Positions 49,545 through 56,522 of a stretch of DNA of 64,000 nucleotides are shown here, in pieces. The notes below the pieces were generated by a model, which had not been told where the DNA came from, ran no database searches, and saw nothing but the letters and a program-made list of their open reading frames with translations. The translations under genes and the position numbers were made by a program. This stretch comes from a virus, in the IMG/VR virus record IMGVR_UViG_3300050821_003907, positions 62,001 through 126,000 of that record. One strand, written 5' to 3'. Numbering within the stretch: the stretch's first letter is position 1; the number at the start of each line of letters is the position of its first letter.

Positions 49545-49691
49545 CTACTGTCGCTGGTAGGCTTCTGCGAAGCGCTCGTAGTCTTCTTGCTTAATCTTGC
49601 CGTCCGGAAGTGGGCCGAACTTGGCCACTATCCACTGAACGAATTCCGGGTACTGTATTGCCAGGTGCTTCCAGGTAATGTTGGTGCTCAC
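49545..49691 (-). CDS. 48-residue hypothetical protein
   Basis: The start is GTG 49691 with GGAAGGAAG upstream, overlapping the previous gene's stop (GTGA). The product begins VSTNITWKHLAIQYPEFVQW and ends EDYERFAEAYQRQ. It is helical. No family is recognised. Confidence 0.5.
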   Translation of the reverse strand: MSTNITWKHLAIQYPEFVQWIVAKFGPLPDGKIKQEDYERFAEAYQRQ

Positions 49692-49813
49692 AGTGTCTTC
49701 CTTCCTGCTGTCTTCCAGTAGTGGCGGGCCATTACTTTTTCCTTAAGCCTCATGGGCAGTAGCCAGAACCACCAGGATTCCATGTACGCGAAACTGTCCT
49801 TGTTCTTAGCCAT
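49688..49813 (-). CDS. 41-residue hypothetical protein
   Basis: ATG 49813 overlaps the end of the GGQ-protein gene. The product (MAKNKDSFAYMESWWFWLLP ...) has an aromatic, hydrophobic middle and a basic C-terminus, so it could contact the membrane. Coupling on both sides is the main support. Confidence 0.45.
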   Translation of the reverse strand: MAKNKDSFAYMESWWFWLLPMRLKEKVMARHYWKTAGRKTL

Positions 49814-50159
49814 CGTCTACCACCTTCCACTGCTTGCCGTCCTTTATCTCAATGCGCAGGTTGTTGTCCTGCATGTCTTTCTCAACCCGCTGTTCAGGAG
49901 ACTCACCTTTAAACCATAGCTGCCTGTTTACCCACAGTTTGAACAAGGCGTGCTCGGTCATGCGGCGGAATGCACGTCGCTTGTTCATTAGCTGGGAGCG
50001 CTCTTCTCGCGACTCGCCACGTGCACCGGACGGGTGGTGGATGATTCTGATGCCTGTGTTGCTCGTATTCTGGTGTTGTCCACCTGGACCGCCAGCAGAG
50101 AAGTCCTGAACTTCACAGTCTTTTATGGTCACGGAGAACACGTGCTCTTTCTTAGGCAA
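49806..50159 (-). CDS. GGQ-motif release-factor-like protein
   Basis: The protein has 117 residues from TTG 50159, supported by GGAG seven bases upstream. The GGQ motif and its context (FSAGGPGGQHQNTSNTG) and RIIHHPSGARGESREERSQL match the catalytic domain of class I release factors and ArfB-type peptidyl-tRNA hydrolases. The codon-recognition domains are absent and the C-terminus is not the basic ArfB tail. It probably rescues stalled ribosomes or hydrolyses peptidyl-tRNA. It overlaps both neighbours. Confidence 0.75.
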   Translation of the reverse strand: MPKKEHVFSVTIKDCEVQDFSAGGPGGQHQNTSNTGIRIIHHPSGARGESREERSQLMNKRRAFRRMTEHALFKLWVNRQLWFKGESPEQRVEKDMQDNNLRIEIKDGKQWKVVDDG

Positions 50160-50319
50160 GCTTATACTCCATGCCGTCCTTGTAGCCTGTCTCGTAAGCC
50201 TCTCCCAGCACGTCCATTAGCGCGATGGGGATGCCCTTGTGCTGAGTCTTCTGCCACTTCTTGCACATTTCCCAGACAATTTCGTCGCGACGCTTCTCGT
50301 ACTCTGACTTCATGTCCAT
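50152..50319 (-). CDS. Small helical protein, first gene of the 48-50 kb block
   Basis: The protein has 55 residues from ATG 50319 (MDMKSEYEKRRDEIVWEMC); ATG 50313 is an alternative. It is rich in Lys/Glu and helical. It is divergent from the 50350 gene, with only 30 bases between starts, so promoters of the two directions must overlap. The function is unknown. Confidence 0.5.
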   Translation of the reverse strand: MDMKSEYEKRRDEIVWEMCKKWQKTQHKGIPIALMDVLGEAYETGYKDGMEYKLA

Positions 50320-50349
50320 ACCAACGCTGAGCCATGGTACGATATTCCT

Positions 50350-50598
50350 ATGAACGAACTGATTCTTCGCCTTAAGGCCCTGTTCCTCGGAGTCGAGAAG
50401 GTTGCCAAGTCCGACGAGCAAATCGTCGCGAACATCGTCGCCAAGGACCGGGTGGCAGTCATGGCTGCCCTCCAGGCCGCAGAGGACGCCGCTATCGCTG
50501 CCGTCAAGGCAGACACCCCCGAGGTAGAGGCGCTAGTAAAGGCTGCCGTCAAGGACGTTGTAGACGCCCTGCTGGCCAAGCTGCCGACCATCCTCTAG
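50350..50598 (+). CDS. Small alanine-rich helical protein, likely leaderless
   Basis: This 82-residue protein starts at ATG 50350, with TACGAT (50338-50343) six bases before and no ribosome-binding site. The sequence is almost all helix (AALQAAEDAAIAAVKADTPE ... VKAAVKDVVDALLAKLPTIL), probably a coiled coil. The function is unknown. Confidence 0.6.
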   Translation: MNELILRLKALFLGVEKVAKSDEQIVANIVAKDRVAVMAALQAAEDAAIAAVKADTPEVEALVKAAVKDVVDALLAKLPTIL

Positions 50599-50617
50599 CA
50601 TGCGGTAGGCTAGGGGC

Positions 50618-51010
50618 ATGAACGAGAATTTCGGTGCTCCTGGTGGTTACTCTCCGGAAGAGATGATGGCTCTTGAAGGCTACACGCCGGAGAGGCTAGA
50701 GTCATTCCGTGAAGAGACTAAAGCGCGTGTTGAAGAGGCGCACCGCAAGTCACTAACGGATAAATTGCGTACCCAGAAGCCTGTAGTCCTGGCTGAGCAA
50801 GAGAAGCCTTTGCGTAACGTCACGGTCCTGCTGGGCAACGGCAAGCTCATCACTTTCCGCAAGGTGTCTGACCTTGACTTCGGCGTTAAGGGTGATGACG
50901 GATTCAGTGCCTTGTACTTGCTAGGTGAAGACGGTAATGTCATTGCCCAGTTCGAGCCTACAACATGGGCAGCTTACTACTACGCCGAGCACTGCCAGGG
51001 AATACAGTAA
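50618..51010 (+). CDS. 130-residue hypothetical protein, likely leaderless
   Basis: ATG 50618 has TAGGCT (50606-50611) six bases before it. The N-terminal helix (EETKARVEEAHRKSLTDKLR) is followed by a beta domain (NVTVLLGNGKLITFRKVSD ... YLLGEDGNVIAQFEP). No family is recognised. Confidence 0.55.
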   Translation: MNENFGAPGGYSPEEMMALEGYTPERLESFREETKARVEEAHRKSLTDKLRTQKPVVLAEQEKPLRNVTVLLGNGKLITFRKVSDLDFGVKGDDGFSALYLLGEDGNVIAQFEPTTWAAYYYAEHCQGIQ

Positions 51011-51033
51011 GCCGCTCGGCTGTTATCGTTGTC

Positions 51034-51177
51034 ATGACTGTGCAGCAGCTACTCACTCAGCTCACCGGACTCGGCCTGGGCGGTCTTGACGAGAGCGATT
51101 CTCAAGTCGTGTTCAAGGACGGCACTCCGCTCACCACAGTGGCCACGGACCTTACCGGCAAGGTGATACTCTCATGA
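51034..51177 (+). CDS. 47-residue hypothetical protein
   Basis: The start is ATG 51034 (MTVQQLLTQLTGLGLGGLDE). A TTATCG/TATCGT -10-like string lies four to five bases before the ATG and no ribosome-binding site is visible. The next gene overlaps the stop (ATGA). The function is unknown. Confidence 0.45.
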   Translation: MTVQQLLTQLTGLGLGGLDESDSQVVFKDGTPLTTVATDLTGKVILS

Positions 51178-51386
51178 AGCGAACTGACCGAGAAAAGCAA
51201 GCACGAGACGTAGAGCGCCTGTATAAGCTTACAGAGCTGAACCAGGAGATGTACGGCATCACAGGTGATAGTGACCTGACTCATACGGATTACATTCACC
51301 TCGAAGTCCTTATCGAGAAGGCTTTCAGCCAAGGTGAGATGTTCGGTTACGATGACGGCTGGGCAGATGCCCCGGATGGATGGTAA
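51174..51386 (+). CDS. 70-residue charged helical protein
   Basis: The start is ATG 51174, overlapping the previous TGA. The N-terminus is basic (MKRTDREKQARDVERLYKL) and the C-terminus acidic with Trp (GYDDGWADAPDGW). No family is recognised; it is coupled to its neighbours. Confidence 0.55.
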   Translation: MKRTDREKQARDVERLYKLTELNQEMYGITGDSDLTHTDYIHLEVLIEKAFSQGEMFGYDDGWADAPDGW

Positions 51387-51388
51387 TC

Positions 51389-51547
51389 ATGGAACTGCGT
51401 TATGCATTGTTCAGCTTCGCTGCGTTTGTCTGCGCGATGTCATCAATAATTACACTCGCCACGCAGAAGAACTCAGCAATCCGGGTGATTGCCACCATCC
51501 TGAACATGTTCATTATCTGGCTGCTAATCTGGGGCGCGTTGTCCTGA
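51389..51547 (+). CDS. Two-helix membrane microprotein
   Basis: This 52-residue protein starts at ATG 51389. Two hydrophobic segments (ALFSFAAFVCAMSSIITL and VIATILNMFIIWLLIWGAL) are joined by a short basic turn (TQKNSAIR). The stop overlaps the next ATG (TGATG). It is probably an inner-membrane hairpin. The function is unknown. Confidence 0.55.
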   Translation: MELRYALFSFAAFVCAMSSIITLATQKNSAIRVIATILNMFIIWLLIWGALS

Positions 51548-51675
51548 TGTTGCATCCAGAACCCTACGATGTGTGCCGGGACTGCAATCACCCGCGTTCA
51601 GCTCATGGTTCTGCCACAGTAGACACAACTAGCAGTTGCTTCAGGTGCGGTTGCTGGGGATTTGAGGAAGAATGA
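51547..51675 (+). CDS. 42-residue zinc-ribbon microprotein
   Basis: The start is ATG 51547, overlapping the previous TGA. CRDCNHPRSAHG and CFRCGCWGFEEE form a CxxC...H...CxxC site. The next ATG overlaps the stop. This is a typical actinophage zinc microprotein of unknown role. Confidence 0.5.
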   Translation: MLHPEPYDVCRDCNHPRSAHGSATVDTTSSCFRCGCWGFEEE

Positions 51676-51800
51676 ACAAGTGTGATTACAACTTGCACAG
51701 GCCAGATGGCACGTGGGGACCTTGCAAGCAAGAAGCTGATTATGAACTAGCCTGGTGCAGCACTAAGATATACCTTTGTCGCGACCACTGGAGTAACTGA
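51672..51800 (+). CDS. 42-residue Cys/Trp microprotein
   Basis: The start is ATG 51672 (MNKCDYNLHRPDGTWGPCKQ), overlapping the previous stop. Four Cys and a final HWSN suggest a metal-binding microprotein (CRDH). The next ATG overlaps its stop (TGATG). The function is unknown. Confidence 0.5.
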   Translation: MNKCDYNLHRPDGTWGPCKQEADYELAWCSTKIYLCRDHWSN

Positions 51801-51994
51801 TGGCGGCTCATCCCGAGGTAGGCACTCCCGGTACTTGCCAGCGGCATGTTTACTGGGCGGGTGATAACGTAAGTTATCCTTGCGGTCAGCCGGGAACTCT
51901 TCAGCGCGACCCGTTCACCCGTGAAATCTGGGAGAGCGAAGACTACGTGTACTTCTGTGACTACCATTTCTCGGAGCGAGCAGATGATATATAA
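51800..51994 (+). CDS. Small Cys/His microprotein
   Basis: This 64-residue protein starts at ATG 51800. GTCQRHVYWAGDNVSYPCGQ and VYFCDYHFSE form a C..H ... C ... C..H set like those in the previous gene, so the two may be relatives. The function is unknown. Confidence 0.5.
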   Translation: MAAHPEVGTPGTCQRHVYWAGDNVSYPCGQPGTLQRDPFTREIWESEDYVYFCDYHFSERADDI

Positions 51995-52178
51995 CCAGGA
52001 CGGCAAGCTGAAGCTAGCCGGACGCTATCTCGCCACTAACGAGAAGTACGAGCAGTTCGTGACTGACGATGTTGATGAGCTGCACGAGTGGGTGAACGCA
52101 CAGCAGGGTCCGTGCCACATGCAAGACATCGGATTCTACCTAGGCCCTATCCTAGAGGACATGAACCGTGAACGTTGA
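51984..52178 (+). CDS. 64-residue hypothetical protein
   Basis: The start is ATG 51984, overlapping the previous gene. The product (MIYNQDGKLKLAGRYLATNE ...) is acidic and ends NRER; the next gene begins inside it. No family is recognised. Confidence 0.5.
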   Translation: MIYNQDGKLKLAGRYLATNEKYEQFVTDDVDELHEWVNAQQGPCHMQDIGFYLGPILEDMNRER

Positions 52179-53556
52179 GCACATAGGCCACGCCGGTTTC
52201 ATCGTCACGTCAGGTGACAAGAAGCTAGTATGCGACCCGTGGTTTAACCCTGCGTTCCTTAAATCCTGGTTTCCGTGGCCTGATAACAGGCACCACATGG
52301 ACGCAGCGCGCACCGCTGACGCCTTGTACATCTCGCATGCACATGAGGACCACTTCGACCGTGAGTTCCTGAAGACGATGCCTGACAAGGGCATTGAGGT
52401 GCTGGTTCCCAGGTTCAGGTCTAGCTATCTTACTAAGGAAATCAAGGAGCTAGGCTTCATTAACGTCCACGAAATGGTCCACGGTTCTACGTACTGGCTG
52501 TTCAAGAACCTTGACGTGAAGATGCTCATTGACCAGTCACACAAGGAAGACTCTGCCCTTCTGTGTGAGGACCTTGAAACAGGTTATCGTTTTCTGAATA
52601 GCAACGATTGCGAGCTAGCTGCAAATGACTGGCCGCAGGACATAGACCTCCTGGCTGCTCAGTATTCTGGGGCGTTCTGGTATCCTCACTGCTATGATTA
52701 CACGCAGTCCCAGCAGGTTGCCAAGGCAAAGGAAGTCGTCAAGAACAATATCGACAGGCTTTGCCGTCGAATCAAGCTCACGGGCGCTAAGAAGTACTTG
52801 CCATCGGCTGGACCAGCTGTATTCCTGGACCCTGAACTGCGGCACTATAACTTCAGCGGTATCTTTCCTCAGTTTGTTGATGTAGAAGAGGAAATTGAGC
52901 GGCAATGCCCGGACATTACATTTCACAGCGCTATGCACGGCGGAATTTACTTCTTTGCTGATTACCTCCATGACCGGCGTCATGAGTGGCAGTCCTGGTT
53001 TTACGAAGACTATGCTCCGGCTGAATCTCACGAACTGGCAGCACATTTCCGTAATCTTGAGCGGACTAACAGCGTGTTCCTGCAAGATTATCGCACCGAC
53101 CTGGCTATCTACTCCGGACGAGATGACTGGCAGGTACAGCTAGGCGTGGTGAAGGGTGAGCTTGAGGAAAGCTTTGACCCGCACTATTTCATGAACGTGC
53201 CACCGCGTGTGCTGCGAGCTGTGCTGGACGGACGGGCTACGTGGGAGACGGCGCTGCTGTCCAATCGCATTAAGCTCAAGCGCAACCCTGATAAGTACGA
53301 TTATAAGCTCATGGGACTGCTTAGCTTCGGAGACCGGCCTGCTCAGACTCGTGCCATGCACCGAGCGCAGCGGGCTAGCGAGACCATTACCCGCGACGGC
53401 CTTATCCTGCCCAGGTATTGCCCCCATGCTGGGGAGGATTTGTCTATCGCAACTATCTGCGATGGTGTTATTGAATGCCCTCGGCATAACTGGTCTTGGA
53501 CAACCTCAGGTGAATGTATTACCGCGCAAATTCCCATTGAGGTGAGAAAAGCATAG
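52168..53556 (+). CDS. Metallo-beta-lactamase-fold protein with C-terminal Rieske [2Fe-2S] domain (CMAH-like)
   Basis: This 462-residue protein starts at GTG 52168 (GAGGA upstream). The UlaG-type metallo-beta-lactamase domain has HIGHAGF and ISHAHEDHFD (H57, H59, D61, H62), LNSNDCEL and YSGAFWYPHCYDY. The C-terminal Rieske motif is YCPHAG (C418, H420) and CPRHNW (C437, H440). Vertebrate CMP-Neu5Ac hydroxylase (CMAH) fuses the same two domains in the opposite order. A redox enzyme acting on a nucleotide-sugar or a DNA-base derivative is possible. The substrate is unknown. No partner reductase is nearby. Confidence 0.75.
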   Translation: MNVEHIGHAGFIVTSGDKKLVCDPWFNPAFLKSWFPWPDNRHHMDAARTADALYISHAHEDHFDREFLKTMPDKGIEVLVPRFRSSYLTKEIKELGFINVHEMVHGSTYWLFKNLDVKMLIDQSHKEDSALLCEDLETGYRFLNSNDCELAANDWPQDIDLLAAQYSGAFWYPHCYDYTQSQQVAKAKEVVKNNIDRLCRRIKLTGAKKYLPSAGPAVFLDPELRHYNFSGIFPQFVDVEEEIERQCPDITFHSAMHGGIYFFADYLHDRRHEWQSWFYEDYAPAESHELAAHFRNLERTNSVFLQDYRTDLAIYSGRDDWQVQLGVVKGELEESFDPHYFMNVPPRVLRAVLDGRATWETALLSNRIKLKRNPDKYDYKLMGLLSFGDRPAQTRAMHRAQRASETITRDGLILPRYCPHAGEDLSIATICDGVIECPRHNWSWTTSGECITAQIPIEVRKA

Positions 53557-53559
53557 AAT
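53531..53559 (+). promoter_or_regulatory. Promoter for leaderless 53566 gene
   Basis: TTCCCA (53531-53536), a 17-base spacer and TAGAAT (53554-53559), six bases before ATG 53566. The -35 is the same as the endolysin promoter's at 47102. It lies inside the end of the Rieske gene. Confidence 0.55.
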
Positions 53560-53565
53560 TGGGGT

Positions 53566-53994
53566 ATGAACTTCGCGTGGTACTTCGTCGTTTACCACTG
53601 GCTGGAGCTGAATGGCTTCTACAGGGACATCCTGGCCAGTGTTATTGGCCTTGGCGCTGCGCGTACCATAGCGGCACGTCCCCTGCGGGGCGTAAAGGCA
53701 TCTCAGGCACGTCAAGAGGACCTTCTGGATACCAAAACCCCTGGCGGTCTTGCTGAGGTTCACGCGGAACTCAAGGCTTTGCGTCACCTTCTGAGTGACA
53801 CCAGCGAAACCAGTCAAGGGCATGAAGACGAAGACGAGACGCCGGAAATGGACGACAAGGACAAGGGCGGGGAATCTAGCGGCAAGCGAGGCTGGCTTAC
53901 CCAGTATCGCAGGTCCCGTAAGGGACACGGTGGAGCGGGCGTTCCTGAGGCTCCCCGGGAGCCTCCGCATTTTCTGCCGCCAGGGCACCGCTAA
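53566..53994 (+). CDS. Small protein with hydrophobic N-terminus and charged tail
   Basis: This 142-residue protein starts at ATG 53566. The hydrophobic N-terminus (FAWYFVVYHWLELNGFYRDI LASVIGL) may be membrane-associated. From residue 65 it is highly charged (EDEDETPEMDDKDKGGESSG). It ends in a basic/proline tail (RRSRKGHGG ... PPHFLPPGHR). The stop overlaps the next gene's ATG (TAATG). The function is unknown. Confidence 0.55.
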   Translation: MNFAWYFVVYHWLELNGFYRDILASVIGLGAARTIAARPLRGVKASQARQEDLLDTKTPGGLAEVHAELKALRHLLSDTSETSQGHEDEDETPEMDDKDKGGESSGKRGWLTQYRRSRKGHGGAGVPEAPREPPHFLPPGHR

Positions 53995-54731
53995 TGACTT
54001 CTAAGTACGAAAAATTGTGCGTCAGATGTAATCAAGTATTTACTACTCTGGATAAAAGACAACGTTATTGCAGTAAAGAGTGTTGGTACTCACATAATAG
54101 TACTGAGGTACTAACTTATACAGAAGCTAAGATTTATTTGAGCAGTATAAAGGCTGCACGAGGTTGCGAGAATTGCGGTTACTGTAATCCGATTGCCTTG
54201 GATTTTGACCACGTTGACCGCTCAACCAAGCTAGCTCCTCTAGCACGTTTGTCTAGAACTAGCGTGAAACAATCAGTGTTGCAGGAAGAATTGGCTAAAT
54301 GTATGGTCTTGTGTGCGAACTGTCACGTCATTAAGACAAGGGATAATCAAGATTGGCGCCGTCCCAGTAAGCGCATTATTTGCGGATTCCTTATAGCAGG
54401 AACAGACTTGTGCCAGTTGAGTTCAGGACATAGTGGCGGTCATAGGCGAATTAGTTCTAGCACTAATACTAATAGTCGCAGAAAGGAGCGCCGTATTTGG
54501 GTAGACGCGCTTAAACTAGCGGCGGCCTGTACAGACTGCGGCTACGATACTGATGCTAGGGCGCTACAGTTTGACCACGTAAATCGTGGTGATAAACTAC
54601 TACCGGTGGCGTCGATGCTTCATTATGACGAAGAGCGTTTGCGCGCTGAAATCGCTAAATGTGTAATTCGCTGTGCTAACTGTCACAGGCTTAAGACAAA
54701 GGCAGGAGGTGAGTATAGGCATGGCTTCTAA
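53994..54731 (+). CDS. Tandem-HNH protein with N-terminal zinc ribbon
   Basis: This 245-residue protein has LCVRCNQVF ... YCSKEC as an N-terminal zinc ribbon. Two HNH-like units follow: CENCGY ... LDFDHVDRSTK ... VLCANCHVIKT and CTDCGY ... LQFDHVNRGDK ... IRCANCHRLKT. A CGFL/GHSGGHRR linker lies between them. The units are clear duplicates. Codons are AT-rich compared with the surroundings. It is probably a mobile endonuclease. The last 11 bases overlap the next HNH gene. Confidence 0.75.
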   Translation: MTSKYEKLCVRCNQVFTTLDKRQRYCSKECWYSHNSTEVLTYTEAKIYLSSIKAARGCENCGYCNPIALDFDHVDRSTKLAPLARLSRTSVKQSVLQEELAKCMVLCANCHVIKTRDNQDWRRPSKRIICGFLIAGTDLCQLSSGHSGGHRRISSSTNTNSRRKERRIWVDALKLAAACTDCGYDTDARALQFDHVNRGDKLLPVASMLHYDEERLRAEIAKCVIRCANCHRLKTKAGGEYRHGF

Positions 54732-55086
54732 GTATGCTTCCGGTTCTGTTTACAGGCGGATGGCAAAGTTCGTTTTCGAGCGCTGGGGAGACCGTTGCCA
54801 CTTACACCTTTGCACGCACCACAATGCCCGGCACCTGGACCATGTTGAGCCGCAGACTGAGAACGAAGCACGCAAGCATGACGTGACTAACCTACGGCCA
54901 GTGCATGGCTCGCCAGGGAATCCCTGCCGTGAGTGCTCACAAGCTGCGGGCAAGAACATCTACTGTAATCAAATCAGGGGTGGGTACACCATTGACCGGG
55001 CCATACGGAAGCTGCGAGAGCTTACGGGGCTGCCGATTCCTGACTACGGAAAACCTGCTCAGCAGCCCCGTGCACGCGAGTGGTAA
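54721..55086 (+). CDS. HNH nuclease-like protein
   Basis: The protein has 121 residues from ATG 54721, with AGGAGGTGAG upstream. CHLHLCTHHNARHLDHVEP and DVTNLRPVHGSPGNPCRECS show Cys/His residues and the D-H of an HNH site. The usual final Asn/His is in NLRPVH. It resembles small phage HNH proteins, for example those that assist packaging or nick DNA. Its end meets the convergent minus-strand gene at 55087. Confidence 0.75.
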   Translation: MASKYASGSVYRRMAKFVFERWGDRCHLHLCTHHNARHLDHVEPQTENEARKHDVTNLRPVHGSPGNPCRECSQAAGKNIYCNQIRGGYTIDRAIRKLRELTGLPIPDYGKPAQQPRAREW

Positions 55087-55239
55087 CTAGATTGCTACTA
55101 GCGTGGGTACGCCGTACTCATCACTGAGGTCAATCCAGTAGCCGCGAAGGCAGCCGATGATAATTCCGGCCTGCTCAGGATGTGCACGCTGCACGTCCTT
55201 CAGCCACGCCTCACTCATGTGCCAGCGCTGCGCGACCAC
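55087..55239 (-). CDS. 50-residue hypothetical protein
   Basis: The start is GTG 55239 directly after the previous stop, or ATG 55218. The product (MSEAWLKDVQRAHPEQAGII ...) is helical with a beta end. It abuts the convergent HNH gene. No family is recognised. Confidence 0.45.
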   Translation of the reverse strand: MVAQRWHMSEAWLKDVQRAHPEQAGIIIGCLRGYWIDLSDEYGVPTLVAI

Positions 55240-55410
55240 CTAGAGGATGAGCTGGAAAAAGCTGCTGACGAAGGACTCCGTTGGCTGGACGACAGCTTTC
55301 GCCACGTAGAATTCAATCTCGTCCTTGGTATACCAGTAAGGCCCAACGTACTTCCGGTAGACGCAGTTCTTGTCAGCAGCCTTGAATTCCTGGGGCCTGA
55401 TGCGTGCCAT
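55240..55410 (-). CDS. 56-residue hypothetical protein
   Basis: ATG 55410 overlaps the previous stop (TGATG). The product (MARIRPQEFKAADKNCVYRK ...) has a basic N-terminus. No family is recognised; coupling to the DNA-binding gene upstream suggests a related task. Confidence 0.5.
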   Translation of the reverse strand: MARIRPQEFKAADKNCVYRKYVGPYWYTKDEIEFYVAKAVVQPTESFVSSFFQLIL

Positions 55411-55721
55411 CAGGCGATGTCTCTGTACGTCTTGCCTGTGATGACCTGGCGAATTGAGCTGCGTGACGGCATGTTCGGCTGCTTGGAAATCTGCCAGTCG
55501 CTCAGCCCTTGAGAATTCAGCCGCTTGATTTCCCGCACGGTATCATCACTCATCGCACGGTCCTTGCGCGCCTTAATTGGCTTGCTGTGACTAATGCCAT
55601 TAAGCACGTTGTAGATTGTAGACGGGTTCACGTCATACTCCCTGGCGAGTGCCGTTACCCCGGCAGCTTGTCGCAGGACCTTAATCATTTCGGCGTCATT
55701 TGTAGTAAGCTTACGGCTCAT
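55410..55721 (-). CDS. Helix-turn-helix DNA-binding protein
   Basis: The protein has 103 residues from ATG 55721 (GGAAGGG upstream). It has two helix-turn-helix-like units: LTTNDAEMIKVLRQAAGVTA LAREYDVNPSTIYNVLNG and SDDTVREIKRLNSQGLSDWQISKQ. This arrangement is typical of resolvase/Mor-type or homing-endonuclease DNA-binding domains. It may regulate the divergent 55777 gene or be the remaining targeting part of an endonuclease. Confidence 0.65.
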   Translation of the reverse strand: MSRKLTTNDAEMIKVLRQAAGVTALAREYDVNPSTIYNVLNGISHSKPIKARKDRAMSDDTVREIKRLNSQGLSDWQISKQPNMPSRSSIRQVITGKTYRDIA

Positions 55722-55776
55722 GTCACGAAACCCTTCCTCATCCGCAATAGTTAATTCCCTGTGGTAGGCTTGCGCC

Positions 55777-55986
55777 ATGGATGTAATGCACTTGGTTCAG
55801 AACCCTGTGATGGACCCCATTGACCTTTGTGAATACCCCGTGGAAGTGTCGCAGAACATAGGACTCAGGCTTGCGGCTGCTGAAGGACTTACTGAAGCAG
55901 AGGCACTAGACGCTTTCATTGAAGCCCTTCCTGACACCGTGACCACCGATAAAGGTGACATCCGCCTTATGTTCGTGGTGAGCTAG
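55777..55986 (+). CDS. 69-residue acidic protein, likely leaderless
   Basis: ATG 55777 has TGG-TAGGCT (55762-55770), an extended -10, six bases before it and no ribosome-binding site. The product (MDVMHLVQNPVMDPIDLCEY ...) is acidic. It is divergent from the helix-turn-helix gene. The function is unknown. Confidence 0.55.
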   Translation: MDVMHLVQNPVMDPIDLCEYPVEVSQNIGLRLAAAEGLTEAEALDAFIEALPDTVTTDKGDIRLMFVVS

Positions 55987-55993
55987 GAGCGAC

Positions 55994-56305
55994 ATGAGCG
56001 ATACTCTTGACGACAATCCCGGTGGCGCAACTAAGTTCACGCTGCCGTACATAGAAAAGGTGCTAGGGAAGTTCCCGTTCATCGGAGTCAGTGAGCGTGA
56101 CCAGATTCTGGCTAACCTCAAGGATGGTAAGCAAGTGCTCATGCACCTGGAGGGACGTCCTGACAAGGAATGCTTCCTGATGATTGTCAAGGTAGGTGAC
56201 GGGCTTTACGGCGCTAAGACGATGCCTCATGACATCGGGCAAGCACTACTTGCAGCCAACGAAATCCTGTTTTCCCTAGAGCAACCTGATGAGCCTGAAG
56301 AGTAA
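55994..56305 (+). CDS. 103-residue hypothetical protein
   Basis: ATG 55994 is preceded by TAGGAGCGAC. The product (MSDTLDDNPGGATKFTLPYI ...) looks alpha/beta with an acidic C-terminus (LEQPDEPEE). It ends a two-gene rightward unit. The function is unknown. Confidence 0.6.
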   Translation: MSDTLDDNPGGATKFTLPYIEKVLGKFPFIGVSERDQILANLKDGKQVLMHLEGRPDKECFLMIVKVGDGLYGAKTMPHDIGQALLAANEILFSLEQPDEPEE

Positions 56306-56462
56306 TTCACAGGGACGCGTATCCACTTTCCGTAGAGCCTCACATGCCAGCAACGATTCTCAACTCAGTCAGTTCATCCTGCTCAGCAAAGCAGGTGGCA
56401 CCGAACTAACGAGGAAAACCTTCACCGATACTTTCCCTACCCGAAGCAAGTGGCTGTTGTAA
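56289..56462 (+). CDS. Possible 57-residue Ser/Thr/Arg-rich protein (weak)
   Basis: ATG 56289 begins inside the previous gene's end in another frame and runs to TAA 56460-56462 (MSLKSNSQGRVSTFRRASHA ...). There is no ribosome-binding site and the composition is low in acidic residues, so this may be chance. Otherwise 56306-56514 holds no gene that I can support. Confidence 0.25.
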   Translation: MSLKSNSQGRVSTFRRASHASNDSQLSQFILLSKAGGTELTRKTFTDTFPTRSKWLL

Positions 56463-56506
56463 GCGGCGAAAGGAGGAAGACCGCCCGCGCCCCTGTGAAT
56501 ATTAAC

Positions 56507-56522
56507 CCAGCTTGTTAGCTGG
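56507..56522 (+). terminator. Small hairpin at a convergent gene end
   Basis: CCAGCT-TGTT-AGCTGG (56507-56522) lies at the convergent end between 56305 and the minus-strand gene ending at 56515. It has no clear T-run on the plus strand and only a weak one on the other, so it is a weak terminator candidate. Confidence 0.35.
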
